A program made the translations under genes and the position numbers. A DNA stretch of 64,000 nucleotides from Kryptolebias marmoratus (taxonomy: Eukaryota > Chordata > Actinopteri > Cyprinodontiformes > Rivulidae): assembly GCF_001649575.2 (NCBI RefSeq), contig NC_051433.1, positions 17,939,449 through 18,003,448 on the forward strand. Reading direction: 5' to 3'. The notes under the pieces were generated by a model. That model was given only the letters and a program-made list of their open reading frames with translations, did not search any database and was not told the DNA's origin. Shown one piece after another: positions 26,201-40,800 of the stretch (its first letter is position 1; every line of letters starts with the position of its first letter).

Positions 26201-27443
26201 GCAGTCCTTGAGGAACTGCATATCACTCGCCACCTTTCATGCCAGAGTTTATGTTGAGGACTGACCGAGTTGTAGCCGTTTGGGTCTAACCAAGTTCTGA
26301 ACATAACTGCGAGATGTTTGCTCAGAGTACGTGTTGGGCATGACTTTCAGCTACTGCCACATTAAATTTTAGGTCAGTAAAATTGAATGAGTTGTAGCAA
26401 TTTTTGTGTTTTTTTTTTAAGTTCAGTTGGCTGTGGCAACCATTTTAAGTTGCATTGACTCCAAAAGTTAATTAGTTGTAGATGTACAGCCAATAATTAG
26501 CTTCTGGAATTGCCATTAAAATTCATTCAGTGGTTCATGATATAGTTTGCTAACGGACACGAACACACACACACACACACACACACACATGGATACAAGC
26601 AAAACCGTTATTCTGGCTGAAAGACAAAGGCAGGCTGGATAGATGATAAAAATGGATGATAAAATAATAAATTAATCATTTTGTGTTTTTAAAAAAATGC
26701 ACCCCTCTGCAGCACTGAGGTATGTCAATTATAAACGTACAAAAAAACTGCAGAATCCACTTCGGGGAACAAAAAAAAAGAGAGAGTAGCAAGTGGAATT
26801 TTATGATACAGCGTTATCAGTCCGACCCTGCTGTGACCACCTTGCAACAAGGCCCGGGGCGGACTCGTTACACACCGGTCCCAAGGTGACTCAAATTCCC
26901 AGGTGGAAGAAACGTGTGAAGGCTGACAGAGGAGAGAACAAGCGCTCAAGTAAAGATAACTCACACATGGGTTTGAGCTGGCCAATGAGCTCCTCCTTGC
27001 TCCACTTGGCCCACTCCTTCCTGTCTGTGTTGATGGAGCAGAGGACAGGACCGCATGGCTTCCCGCTGTCGTCCACTGCCGGCACATTCAGGTAGTGCAC
27101 CAGCACGATGTCCGGGTTCTGGAGGAACAAGGACACACAAACAGAAACACGCACGCTCTGTGTTATTTTAACAAAACATCTATTCACTGATGTGTTTCTT
27201 CCACACTTAGGACAGAACAAAATGAAAGAGTCTATTTACAAAAGGGAATGAGGGCGGGAGACTGGAAAGGAAAGGGAAAAAGAAAGTGGAGGACAGGGAG
27301 GAGGTCAGACGTAGTGTGTCAGATAAGATTCTCTCACCTGCCTATAAAAGATTTAACAGCTTGAGCCCACTCATCACTCTCTCTCTCTAACACTGCAGTG
27401 TCTACATGTGTGTTTGTGATACAGGATATATGTTGTGTATTCA

Positions 27444-27481
<38 letters not shown>

Positions 27482-28894
27482 AGGAAGGGAGAAAACGAGA
27501 GAAACAGAAGGAGAGCAGGTCTCACTTTCCTGTAGGTCGCCAGCAGACCTATGGAATTTCTATTCCATAAATGATTCAACAAGTTTGTTCACGCACACGT
27601 GTGTGTGTGTCTGTATGTGTGTGAGAAAGAAAGAGAAAGCCTTCTCGTGATGAAAGATTCAGTAGACAGACTCAGGTTAGGGGGTGGACCTGCTGAGGTG
27701 GAACACTTTTCACTCCAAAAAGAGCACAGTGGGCTTCTACAGCACCGCACTCCGCAGTGCAACAGCTTTCATGGACTGATTTATGATCATATTCACTGAT
27801 GTGTTTTGATATCTGTGCAAAGAGCAGAAAATGGCACATTACAGATAAAGCAAGTCAAATTTCCCTTTCCATTTCCAGGCTGCAAGATTCTAACTAGTGG
27901 GGCATGCTGGTAAAGAAAATATATTGGGCATGGGCATAAAATTTCAATTTACAGAGATAGATGGAATTTCCTTGTGATTTTTACGTGACAAATTACGCCA
28001 AAAAAAGTCTTGGTGACAGCCACATAAATGTGTTCGCATGTTCATATTTTAAATGCACTTTTTTCTTTTTACATGACGAACATAAGGAAATGAAGAGTGA
28101 GGCAATTTAAACGTATGCAGACATGTCCAAGATTCATCCTGCAAAAGTCATGTGAGGATGATGGGGGCCTGGCGGTCATTCCACGCATGGCAAACAGAAG
28201 GAAAGACCTGCACGTGAGTGTGTGTGAGTATGTGTGTGTGTGTGAGAGCGTGCACAGGACTGCTGCTCTCTGGCGTCCCTCACGTGAGCATAAGAGCGAG
28301 TCCAACATCTTTCTGAAAAGCAACATGCCTTTTTACACAGGGGACACCTGTGTTTAAGTGTGTGTGCGTGTGTGTGAGGGAGAGCATATGTTCGGTGTGT
28401 TTTTCATAGCTCGAGGACATTTTCTTCGAAAAAGACCACATGGAGAGAAGCACCCGAGTCCTTGATCCAAGTAGTGAGAGTCAGGGTTAGGTAACACACT
28501 GTTCTCAGGAAGTTACAGTCACCTCCTGTGAAATTATTTTTACCACCCTGCATAGTGTGGCGTTTTGTGGAACCTATATCTCTGTAATATATTCCACAGT
28601 GGTATATATGTGTAGGTAGGACACCAGGAATGCAAACAACATTAAGTTTTATTATCAGCGCAATCTTGTGTATGTATTCTCAGCAGTGGGAATTTGCCTC
28701 ATTAATTTAGAAGAGGGGGACTTTTATTGCGAGTTTATGGCTTAACTGTCTGAAAATCTAACAGGTGAAAACTATATGTAAGTTGAAAATAACGCTACAC
28801 GTGACCACACGGCGTATGAGGGGGAAAAAGCTCCAAATGAAGAGCTGTCAAAGCATATAACTTCAGACAATATCCTGATTTGTTTGTGTTTAAA

Positions 28895-28952
<58 letters not shown>

Positions 28953-31782
28953 CGGTAAGGTGGGAAAGGGCGGTGAGCTTACCTGCAGCAGCCAATAGCA
29001 TCTACGATGGAAGGTGGGGATGATGGAGGAGTGGACGTAGCAGCCATACAGACACTGGAGAGAGGAGAGGAGAGGACAGGAGAGGAGAGGAGATGGTTAA
29101 CAAGAAAAGAAAAAAAAAAAAAAAAACGGGAGGGAGCAAGACAAAAAAATTGCAAAAGGAGAGGAGGAGTAGGAGAGGACAGTGAAGGAGAGAACAGGAG
29201 AGGAGAACTTAGGTTATACCCACTTAGGTTGTATTGATTGTGGTGCTGAAAGTAAATTGCAAACATGCTGTATGTGTTTTTTTTCCCTCTCCCTAATGTC
29301 TTTTCTAAAATACCATCAATCTGATGTGGACAATAACAGCACAACAGACTGTGAAATTCACTGCCTCTGCAAGAAAGGGCCCAGCCTATTGTGAATTCAC
29401 AAAAAGTTACAAAGTCGTCACACACTTTAGGAGAGATCCGTAACAGTGAAGCAGGCAAAAACCATGAGGAAAACTCATGGGGAATGCAGAGTTAAAGTGG
29501 AGCATCAGTGAGGACAAAATTAAGACACTGGAGGGCTAATGGGAAGTTCATCCACTGGAGGGTAATTATACTGAAACAAAATGATGTGTATGTTTGTGAA
29601 AAACCCCCAAATATGTTTTAATAATCAGTGATGTATTACTTTGAACGACTTCAGACTGTCTGTAATATTTAATGCGGATTAAAATATTGAACTAAGTACT
29701 TTTGCTATTGCAATAGTTGTTCAAGTACAAAAGGAAGTGTTTCTGAATTGCAAATTTTAAGAATATTTCTTTTTTAAAAATCTTTTAGCATTTTGTGAGG
29801 TAAAAAAATCCTTCCTCACGCTTAAAAAAGGTTATAACCCTTACTGAGAAAAGTGTTGTGGTGTTTACCAGATGAAGGACGAAGTGATGGCAGGGAAACT
29901 TTTTATCAAGGTCACCACTGCCACATTTGAAGTAAAATCAAGTCATACACCACCACCCCCACTCGCAGACACACTCACACACATTCACAAAAACAAATGA
30001 AGCTGCCGTTTTTAAAGACAAAATTACCACAAACCTAAGTACTTCACAATCAAGCAGAAAGCAATTTACACTTATAGCTTGTTCTGTTTTCCTTCTCCTT
30101 CACACTTGTGCGCTGTGATATGTTGTCACTGTTTTTTCTCTTCTCAGAAGTAGCCCGCTCTCTATCTAAAGTGTGTTTTGCCAAAGGCAAAGTGCATTTC
30201 CATACATTTCCATTCGATATGAGGAGGCTCTCCATCCAGGGTTATGTTTTTTTTTTTTCTCTAATGCTTCCTGCCTCTCCCTACCCTCCTTCTCTTTCTC
30301 TCTGCTCATCTCCCCGCTCTGCTTGTTCCCTCATTCCCATCCCCTGCTCTACACCCTGCTTACTTGCCCGCTTCAGGGGTCCTGGAAAGAAGTGACATAA
30401 ACAATTACTGACCAAGTACCAGGGAGAGAAACGCTTTTCTTTGTGAGCCTGTTTGTTTGAGTATGTGAATTGTGTACAGCTGCAGTGCCCAGAAAATACA
30501 CAAGAGATGAATACTAGCGTTAGTGAGAGATTGTGAATGATTGAGGAGTACTTGATCTCAATTATTCCTCTTTTTAGATCTGTCTCCTGCTCACCTTTAA
30601 TGCAAAAACCGCAGAATCTCCTGTAAACATCCATGTGCCTCATCAGAGCCTCTCCTTTGCTCCCCTCTCCACCTCATTCTTTCTGTTTCTGACACATGCA
30701 AGCTCACTCCTCTCACCTCCTGCAACATTCCTGCTGAATAATCAATTTCTGAGCTGGCTGATGTGACTCAAACACACACACTCACACACATGCACAGACG
30801 CTGCCTTGAGACTGGATCGATACCCCTCTCTGTTCTGCTGAAGGAGGCATTGACATCATTCCTGGCCTCAGGCCAAACACGCTCTTATCCTTCAGAAAGA
30901 GAGAGGAAGTGAGACAGGGACTGGAGCATGGAGGGAGGGAAAGAAAGAGGGGCACCACTCACTTTCAGGAGGACACAAATTGGCCTGTAGATTCAGCGTT
31001 TCGTGTTCTCATTTGTGCTACACGTATGTGTCTTCTCAGAGTTGAGGAGAGCAAGTTAAGGACAAGATTGGCAGTGAAACCATACACGGCAAATCATCGA
31101 CTTGTTTTTCCACTGCAGCCTCTTACCTCTACTCCCTGGACTTTTAGCTTCATATGATCCTCTCGGGTGGTCTTCCCGTCTTTCCTCTTCTTCCAGCAGT
31201 AGCCATCTTTCCTGTACTTCACCTTTTTACGGTTGTAGAGGATCATAGAGCCATTCTGAGGCCTAATGGGGCACAGGATAGAGACTATGAGACAGGCAAA
31301 CAAACTGTCATGCTGGTGCAGAATAAAATGGGTAAACATTAGAAACCACTCAGCAGAAAGGATTTATTTTAAAGCCTACATTTCAAACTGACAAATAAAA
31401 AGTCTTCAGCTCACACAGGCACACTGTGTACCACTGTGACGTCAGCGTTACTCTTCCACAGTCACACAGTGAATCTCATGCTCCCCCTCTCCTCTCATTC
31501 ATACCCCCATGCTCCAACATGTTAATATTTTAGTAGGGTGATTTACTGGCACAGCAAGAACATTGGCCTCTAAGCTCCCTTTCTGTAGTCACCTGGCGGG
31601 ATGAACACACATGCACAAACACAAACACACAGACACACACCAGGAGTCATACGTGAACAAAGACAGAGGTATGATAGTGATATCAGACATGGCAGGACCT
31701 ACTGCTGAGTTTTCTTTGGGCTCAATGTCAAACCTGCTGCTCGGCAATCAATCATGATGCTTTAAAACATTAGGGACAGGTG

Positions 31783-31814
<32 letters not shown>

Positions 31815-34800
31815 ATTCTGTGAGTGTGTCGAGGGAGAAAAATGCTTCTGTGTCTTATCTCATGACAACAGAAAGAGAGGACAGGCCAGTTAACAATCAA
31901 TAAACTAACATATACACTCATCTTCTCTCCTCTCTCTGTCCTCCTCCTCTCAATCAACCTCCAGTCCTCATTCCTCTTATCGCGCCATCTCCTCATTTAA
32001 TTTTTACTTCTGCGGCCCCTCAGCTCTCCTCTCCAGTTCTTCTGACCTCCTGATTTCATCTGGTACCATCCTGATCTGCCTTTCTCCTCTCCTCTCTTCG
32101 TGGAATTTGATGTCGACACATCTATATGGACTGAGATGATAGTGGCGTTTCTCAGAGAACTGTGTGTAGTGAAATTGAATTTACTTTGAGCTGATTTTCT
32201 CTGACACTTTAAATCTGTTATGGTTTTATTTTTTTGGTGGGGGGTGGGGGGGGGGCCCTGCCAGTTTCTTGGTAGAGTGGAGACCCTCACCACCACCAGC
32301 CCGCTCCCCGATCAAGTATAGTCTCTGTCTCGAGCAGTGTGAGTCATCTTAGAGCCGCTGATTCTAATTATGTTACAGAGAAGATGGATGAGATCAAATG
32401 TGAGCTTGCTTTTGTGTGGGTGGCATACATACGCGCACGCTTGTATGTAACTGTGCACGTGGCCGGTGCACCGTGTTCCCTCACGAACCCCGTGACTCAA
32501 GCAGACATAAATGCTATTGATTGTAACTAGGCTGTGATGTGTGGGATATAAAAAGCTTTTCAACCGTTCCACGGTGTAGCAGAGCAAAAACAGAGAAGGC
32601 AAAAAACGGGGGGGAGATAGAAGAGGGGAGAAAGACAGCAAGATAAAGAGGCAGAGTGGGTGTGTGAGTGTGTCCAGTAAGGGAGGAGAGAGGGAGGAGC
32701 GCAGAGGAGGAGGTAACGGTCTCTACTTTGGACAGATGAGGTAGTTCAGTGATGAGAGAAATGAAAGTCATTGATTGTTATCTTTATAATGCCCCCGAAT
32801 AAGTGTGCAGGCACATGGATACAAACACATGCGTGTAAAAAAATAAGAAAAAAATGCATTCACGTAAATGTCACCGGCTCTGTTAGCTGAGCTCCTTTCC
32901 ATCTGATGGGATTAGGTGTAATCTGTTCTAATCGTGCCTTGTGTCATGCGTAAATGGGATTATATCTAACTGCTGCTCAATAATACCAATATGACTGCTG
33001 CTGCTGCTGCTGGGAGGCTGAGGCTGTACAGCAGCACAACCAATCAATGAGAAATCCATCCACAACATAAACCGTGCTGGTGGCCTCCGGCTGCTCCTGA
33101 CAGGAGTCCTTAGGCTGGCACAATAGGAGTGCAGAGGTATCACCTCAGTCTTTCAACAGTGTCAGTAATCACAAATGGGGGCACAAGGTGACCGACTCAC
33201 TACTTTTACTTTGTCCTTCTTTACTTTCTTCTTCTCTGTCTTTTTCATTTTTCATTCCCTCTTTTTAAGCAGTATATATATCCAGAGTACATCTGTATTA
33301 ACTAAAGTAAATGTCAATAAGGTGATTCATCAATAATTCAACTTGCCCTTTTCCCGAAATCTTTTATTCTCTCTTCCCTTTTCTTGCAGTTCTCTTTCTT
33401 GGCTTTATCCGCTCTCCATTCTAGGAAAGGAGCTACTTCTGGTGCTTTCAGATCAATGAATATTCAGTTCTGGCATGTGAATCCCTTTTCACATCCCATC
33501 TTTTATACACATGCTGCCCCTCCCTTTAAACCCCCACCCCCCACATACACACCCCCATGTCTGAATTATACATCACTTATCCTAATACATTTACATTCAT
33601 TAATACTCCATTTCCAGCTGACTAGGTGTTTTACAGTCCAATCGTGTTCTCGAGCGTTCTCTACATGTAGAGGAGGCTGTTAGCGGGACGGAGACAGGAG
33701 ACAGTTGACGTACATTACTCATGTTTTAATCAAACACAAGCACTTACTCAATGAGATGAAACTCATGTGAGTCACTGACTGAAACAGTAATATTGTGTTT
33801 GAATCATGTTGCCTGAAAGTTTGTGAAAACTAGGATTTTCCTTTACAAATCCAATCTAAAAAGATAATTGGATCTTCACACCTAAACTTTGTAAGAAGAA
33901 GAAGAAAAAGAAAACAATAAACACATAAGAAGAAATAATACTTAGTTGGTTACTCATTGAGGGTAATGACACAGTATGACATATTTGTAAAAGGCCAAAG
34001 CATGAGTCCTTCCCTTCTATGTCTGGCGTGACCCCTCTTTTAAAATGTTACTGCAAAGAAACATTTCAAGTATTTGTTGATGTGTCTTGTACTGCAGCAT
34101 GAAGGAATTTCAGTCCTTTTCTCTGCGCAGAACATCTTCAGCTCTAGGATGATTTCTGCTCCCTCCAAAATTTTTTTTCTCTTAGATAAAAATCTGAATT
34201 TTAACTCCACCAGTCCAAAATATGAACTTATTCAATAGCCATTCTTTGCATTGTTTTGCTGCCTGATCCACTTTCTTCGAAAATACACATCAGATAGATG
34301 CTCTAGTATTTTTATTTTTTTCTGTCAGAATTGTTTCATCAATGATACGTGCTGTATTGACCCAGATGCAATAAAACAGGCTCATACTATGATAGCACAC
34401 TCGCCATGTTCAATAGTTTTGCAATGTTTTCTTTTCACCAAACATAAAGTTTCTCATTCAGAAAGTTCTATATTTGAGTCTCATCTGTCCTTAAAATAAT
34501 TTTACAGTCCCGTCCATGGGATATTTGGCAAGCTGCAGATAAGCAGAAGTTTTCCTTTGGAGAACAGTGGCTCCCTCTCCTTGCAGTGTTGCCAATTTTG
34601 TTGTTTAGTTTCCTCCTGACGGTGGACTAATGAGCCATAAGCTAATGTAAGAACAGCCCCTTATTACTTAGAAGTTACCCTGGGTTTCTTTGTGGCCTCA
34701 CAAAGCATTACAGACCATTTTCTTATTGAACAACAACACCTTAGGAGTGTAACAATGGTCTTAAATACACAGTCGGTCTGACTGTGGATGGATGGAGTCC

Positions 34801-37800
34801 AAAAACTTTATGGCTACTTCTAAGGTCCTTTCCAGACAGATACATATAGTTTCCAAAGCAAGAAATGTTTTTCCAACACATGCTGGAATGTTCAGTCTTT
34901 GATTCTCGATCCATAAACCACATGTTTCTGTCCTCCTTTTGTTTGATTTGAATTTTAGTTTTAAACAAATGCTTATCTCAGAGGTTTACACACTTTGGCT
35001 CCTAAAACATAATGTGACATTGGATCAGTCAGTGGATAAATAATAAAGGACAATAAACATAGTACAAAAAGTAAGGAAATTTGTGTTTGTTTGATTATTT
35101 ATTTGCTGAAACGTTGCTTCTGGACAATAAATCTTATACCGCTGGAAAGTTTATCTCCCCTTAAATCAGTGGTGTCCAATCCTGGTCCTTGAGAACGAGC
35201 ACGTTTTAGATATTTCCCTGCTTTTCAGCAGGTCGTTAAACTAAGCAGGAGCCTTTTAATCGCTCATTTATTCAAATTAGGTGCGTCAAAGCAGAGAAAC
35301 TAAAACATGCAGGATAGTGGCCCTCGAGGACAAGGATTTGACACCACTGCCTCAAACGGTGCCACATTTGTTAGGAAAATGCATTTGTGGGTTGAGCAGC
35401 AGAGTTAGGTATTTGGGTTGTGCCCATGAAAAAATTGCAAACGTCTGTTACTGATATAGAAAATATGACAAGGTCTAAAAACGATTAAAAAACATCCATG
35501 CACGTGTTAAAATCATCGTCCGCTTCCTCCTCACCTGGTTTTTGGCGATGTTGTCAGCCACTCATCATGTTTCTCAAAGGTGATGAGATATGCAGCAATC
35601 TCCTAGAGAGACAAAAGAAAGGACAGTCAAGTTTTATTTGCGTGTGTGTGTGTGCATCACAGATAGCATGTGCGTGTGTCACCGGGAGATAAAACATAAC
35701 AAGTAATTCCAGATGACCTGCTGATGCCCACAGAGAGTGTGTCACTATCTGATTGCCAAGGTGAGGCTGGGGCACCTGACTGGTCACAAAGTAGCCAGTC
35801 AGAAGACAGACACACAGGACAGACCCTCAGGAACAACAACCAATCACACTCAGCAACACACGGATGTCTCCCTCCACTGGGGAGGAAAAGCTATCTACTG
35901 AATACACACACTTGTGCTGCATAAACACACATACATACACACACACAAAGAGACCTATACACTGGCTGAGGGAGTGCACTGATAGGAAAAGTTTTCTTGT
36001 ACTCTGCAGTTTCACAGTTTCCCATCAGATAAAACCTGCTCCTAACTTGATTCTTAATTCCTCCGGCTCTCATCTCCACGGCTCTCCCCTCCATGCTTCT
36101 CTTCTTCTTCTTCCTCTTCTTCTTTTTCTTCTTCTTGCACACTCAAATGAATCCAATAAGAAAAAAAATAAAAAAATAAAAAAGCTCAAATCATACAGGT
36201 GCATCCTACCAAGAGCAGGGAAAAACAAAACAGCCATACACTTGCACATAGAAAAACTCAAAGAACGGTATTCAAAAGAAACTTGTTTATACCTCATGCT
36301 TTTTGTCACTCGTGCAACTCCGCCTTTTCTCTTTGCTCAGTGAACTTCCTCACCTCTGGTTTCCTTCTTCAAACATCACTCTCTATCTGTCTATCTCTGA
36401 CTCCCATCTCACCCCCTTGTTGTGAAAGACTATGAAATGTAAATTATCCTCTTAAGGCAATCAGCTTTTGAAATGTGGCACAAAGCAACAGCGAGGACGA
36501 CATCAACACTCCAGCAGTCCTTCATCTGCCCCCTCTCTAGACTGCCTTTCTTTGTTATCCTTCTGTGTGTGTGTGCGTGTGTGTGTTTGTCCCAGTTTGG
36601 CATGAGAGCACTCCAGCTCGACACCGATATGACAAAAGATTCAAGTTGGGGGGTGAGTGAGGAAAATACGGAGCAGCTGGAGGGTGCTGGCACTTAACGG
36701 GATTGTTTTTTTTTTTGTTTTTTTTTAGTATCCTCTGTTTAATTCTCACCGCCAAACCCCCTACTGGCTCATTTTGAATTTATAGAGGTGTTTATATATG
36801 TATGTGTGGGTGTGCTTTGAAAATAATGATCAAAATCCAGTTGGCCACAATTAATGTCTGACTGTCTGAGGCACCAAAAGCTGCTCAGATTCCTCCACAC
36901 AGGCACATTTTTAGACATGGCTTGGCACCATAACACACACACACAAGCACACAAGGAGTGCCTCATTCATTTATGCATCTATTCATTAGCTGTGACAGGC
37001 AGCCACCTCTCCTCCTCCCAAACCACTCCGCAGCAAGTCAATATCCTATACGGCTTCCACTGCTCCGGCCAGGCACTCGGGCTCCCCTAGTGACTGTCAG
37101 CCGGAGGGAGGCAGGAGGAGAGAGGAGAAGAAGAGAGGAGACGAGGGAGCGGGAGAGACAGAAGGATGGGAGGATTAAGACAGAGAGAGAAAGAGAGAGA
37201 GAGACTTACAATTAAAGGCCTGCCCCATAAGAGCCATTAAAAAGCCAGAAACAGAGGAGTCAGCTGAAAAGGCAGCCTGACACACAGTCTAAAACACACC
37301 CACACACACACACACACAAAGTAATGTTTCACACACACTGCTGCTTGCTCCCCTGGCAGAGCGCGCGCACACACACACATGCCCATGTGAAGAGTGACAG
37401 AAGTGAGCTGGTGAAGGTCGATCCTCAGGAAGTCACAGTTATCGTCCCAGTGGTAAGAAGTGATGGAGCACTGTGAGCATGCCTGGCGACACACTGACCC
37501 TTCAGGAATACTCTGACAGAAGGTGTGTGAGTCTGTGCATGTGTGTGTGTGTTGGCCGTGTCAGACACATGGGCAGGGGAAAAGCGTCTTCCTCCAGGGA
37601 TCTTCTCGAGAAACCCAGACGTTCTTCATGTCTGTGTGAGTCTACGTAATAATACATTACAACAGACCCAACCGAATGCACGCACATACTTTCTCCAACA
37701 CACACCTATTCCTGCCATTGGGCGTGTGTGTGTGTGTGTGTACGAGAGTTACTTAAGAAATATCTAACAAAGCAGAGAGCATGAGTGGGAAGTTAGATTG

Positions 37801-40800
37801 GAGCGAGTGCTGCAGTTGGGGAAATCAGCCTCCCACTCACGCATCACTGAGACCATCTTCCTCTGAGAAACTGGTGGCATGTACAGAAAAGCAGACAGAC
37901 ACACTCGTACACATACAAACACATTTACAGGCCTCAGGGAGATTTCCTTTGGCGGGGAGGGACTTTTGAAGGGAGGGGGTGTCGCCTACACTGCAACAGA
38001 CTTATCCAGGAGCTTTTCCCAGGGAGATTCCATTCTTGAGGTCTGGCCACAGGCTTATATATATATTTATATATAGATAAATGTGTGTGGATGAGTGTGT
38101 TTGTGTGCGAGTGTGCACGTTTGAAGTCTAATGATGAGCATCACCCCGACAGAGATCTGGGGAGAACAGAGCTGTCTTCAAACTGGAACTGTCACATCCA
38201 TTCGAAGTGCCTCCAATGAAAGCTGCCTCTGGCTCACAACAGAAATCATTTGGCATTGAACAGTTTATTTTGGCAGAACAGGAGGTAACAAACTCAAGTG
38301 TCCTTATCAACTACACAATCCATAGCTGCCTCTCTCCTTGAGCATGGCAGGTCTCGTATACATGTGTGTGTGTGTGTGTGTGTGTGTGAGTGAGTGCGTG
38401 TGGGGGAAAGAACTGCATTAGCATCAGGACCAGGGGAGGTCTGCTGATGCTGTAATTTGTTCCTATAAGCACCTCCACTGGTTCTCTCCTTCCCAGAACA
38501 ACCCTGTCGGTGTCTGATGTTGATGGCCTCTCTGTCTAAAACTGCCAGCGCTTCTCACTTTATTATTGTTATTATTATTTTTCAGGCTGCTCTGTGGTTT
38601 TTATTCTGATCCAATCACCTTTATGAAGCATACACTTGACATATTCTCATCTAATTTTATAGGCTTCTCTTTCAAAGACCCCTTAAGTAAATCAGGCATA
38701 ACAATGGCAGTTTTTATGCTGATACCACACTTTGTCAAAGTTGTTGATCGCGTTTATGTACCTTGTCCTGACTGACCTCTAAAATCACCACTATCATGAA
38801 AGAGTACTTGGTTCTCTCAAGCCTCCAAACAAAAGATTATTTTGTGAGAAACCCAGGTTTAGACTAAATTGTGCTTGTTATTGTTTGGGTATTTTTTTAT
38901 TTCGGTTTTGTTTTTTATTGATTTTTGTTAGGATTTCTTGTGTGTATGAGTTTTGGCTGCTTTGTTGAGTTATTATTCTATATTCTGTTCTTGTGGTCAT
39001 ACCACTAGTTGTCCTCCATAGTCATTGTTTCCAGCTTCTCTCGTACACCTGCATTACGTTAGTAATCAGCACATCTGTTTTCACTCAGTAATCATCCTCT
39101 TCATTACATATCCTCCCTGGTTTTCCTCAGTTCTTTGTCAGATCCCTTGTTATCCTCCCTGCAACCTGCCACTTTGCCTCTTTACTTTGTTCCTGTTATG
39201 CTGCCTCCGGATTTCTTGGTTTGAGTCATTACAGTCTGGCTTCACTGAGAGTTTGCCTCCTGCATGCCTGCATTTGGGTCCTGCTATAACCACTCAGCAT
39301 AAATTGGGACAGCTTTACTTTAAAGTGATAATTCAGTTTTATTTTTTTGAAAGTTGGGTTTTGTGGAAAGACATTGGACAATTAACATCTTACCTGTTGC
39401 AGATGGCTCTTTGAATGACTTCATACGAAGAAATAGAGCTTCAGTCTGATTCTGCCATTTCTCCAAAATTAGGTTGTTCAAAGCCCTATCTAGAACAGAT
39501 AAGATTTTAATGGTTCATAATGTTTCCACAACTTCAAAAGCTCCGATCTATATCTTTAGGATAAAGTAAACAATACAAACTGGACCAACAATGACTTGTT
39601 TGCGACCGGCCTAATTAAAATTTGACAGATGATAAGCAGTGACGGGATCATTTTGCTCTGTTTAAGCCATATAATTAAATTTCAACCAGTCTATTGTGAT
39701 CCATGAGAAATAATGTGTGGTTTGTATTATATTCCCAAACTGCTTCACTCCCTACTGTGTGTTACTTTCAAGAGCCCTTATATTACCTCCACTGGCTAAC
39801 ACAACTGCTTAATGCTGTTTCCATAACAACTGTTGCAAAGCCCCTGATCAGAATTCCTCTCAAGCTTGCCTTGTGTTTATCATATAAACACTTCATCACA
39901 AACACTAAGCGACATACATGCGCACAAACATGGCCATAAAAGACTTGTGCACACACATATGCATACAAATGGGCCGCTGATACACAAAGTCGCTTATGGG
40001 AAGAAAGAGAAATAAATAAAAACATCACTTGTCCAGGCTCTGTCTGTCTCTCCTCTTGTTCTCTTGGAGACACACACTGCATGGACAAACACAGTGCTGC
40101 TCAATCACATAGACACACTCTTTAAATGTTGTGTATCAGTGGAGGGGAAGGTCTGACCTTCAATGGGGACCAGCTACTATCACCTAGTTAGGAAAGAGGC
40201 ACTGCATTCATCTCTGTCACACTGCATTCATACACACACACGTGTCGTACAAAAATGCCCTTCATGTCAAAATTAAAACAAAGTAGGATGCACAGATGTG
40301 ACAAAGAATAGATATACACATGTAGACAGGTCCAGAGAGTCTTGGTGTTTGATGAGTCTATGTGAAATGCTGCTGCCCACATGAGAGATGGCTTCCTAAT
40401 AAAAAATTCACTCTCCCTTCTCTTTCACTCCTTCTCCTTTTAGTTTGACCTCTTTACTTTCTCCCCTTCTCTTTTTACCCTCCTTTTTTCCTTCTCATCC
40501 TCCAATTTACAAAGGTCCAAGCGGTGAAGGTGGCAACACAAAGATACACGCTCAAAGTACGGAAAAGTAGCAGAAACTCTTTTAGCAGAGACTTGAGAGC
40601 GAGGAAGAGTCAGCCTCAATCCACCGGGGGAACATCAATCATCTTTTTCTAAAAGACTTCCCCTCTCTCGCGCGCCATACCTGTCCTCTTCCTCCTGACT
40701 TATATTTGCATTCGAGGAGATGCCCCCCCAACCCCCTCCGCCCTCGTTCTTAGCGGGGGAGGGGGGGAACACATCAAAGAAGGCAACAGGTGTGTGGTGT

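Larger units (their letters stand above)
23953..26964 (-). other. camta1: camta1 intron where a conserved exon would be expected
   Basis: About 3.0 kb, AT-rich. In other vertebrate CAMTAs an exon of about 144 nt (FHGIKW...FSVEQLVQQIL...) sits between the two flanking exons. Neither the expected codons for IKWTC nor those for EQLVQQIL were found on the minus strand. One repeat family A copy lies at about 26205-26630. Confidence 0.6.
27119..28982 (-). other. camta1: camta1 intron in the CG-1 domain with microsatellites
   Basis: A 1.9-kb intron holding a (TA)n tract (27447-27479), TG-rich stretches around 27600 and 28220, and the GT/GA tract at 28895-28952. No other feature seen. Confidence 0.65.
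31263..35534 (-). other. camta1: camta1 4.3-kb intron
   Basis: Contains a TG microsatellite (31785-31813), an hAT-like MITE (35167-35349), and a T-rich 34.0-35.1-kb stretch that looks repetitive but was not classified. No coding candidate. Confidence 0.6.

Noticed and set aside
28979..29458. 159-codon minus-strand frame
   Set aside because: It overlaps the CG-1 exon 28983-29054 in the wrong frame and otherwise translates pyrimidine-rich intron.
33960..35100. Degraded DNA transposon in a T-rich stretch
   Set aside because: The texture suggests a repeat, but I could not find ends, inverted repeats or a second copy in the window.
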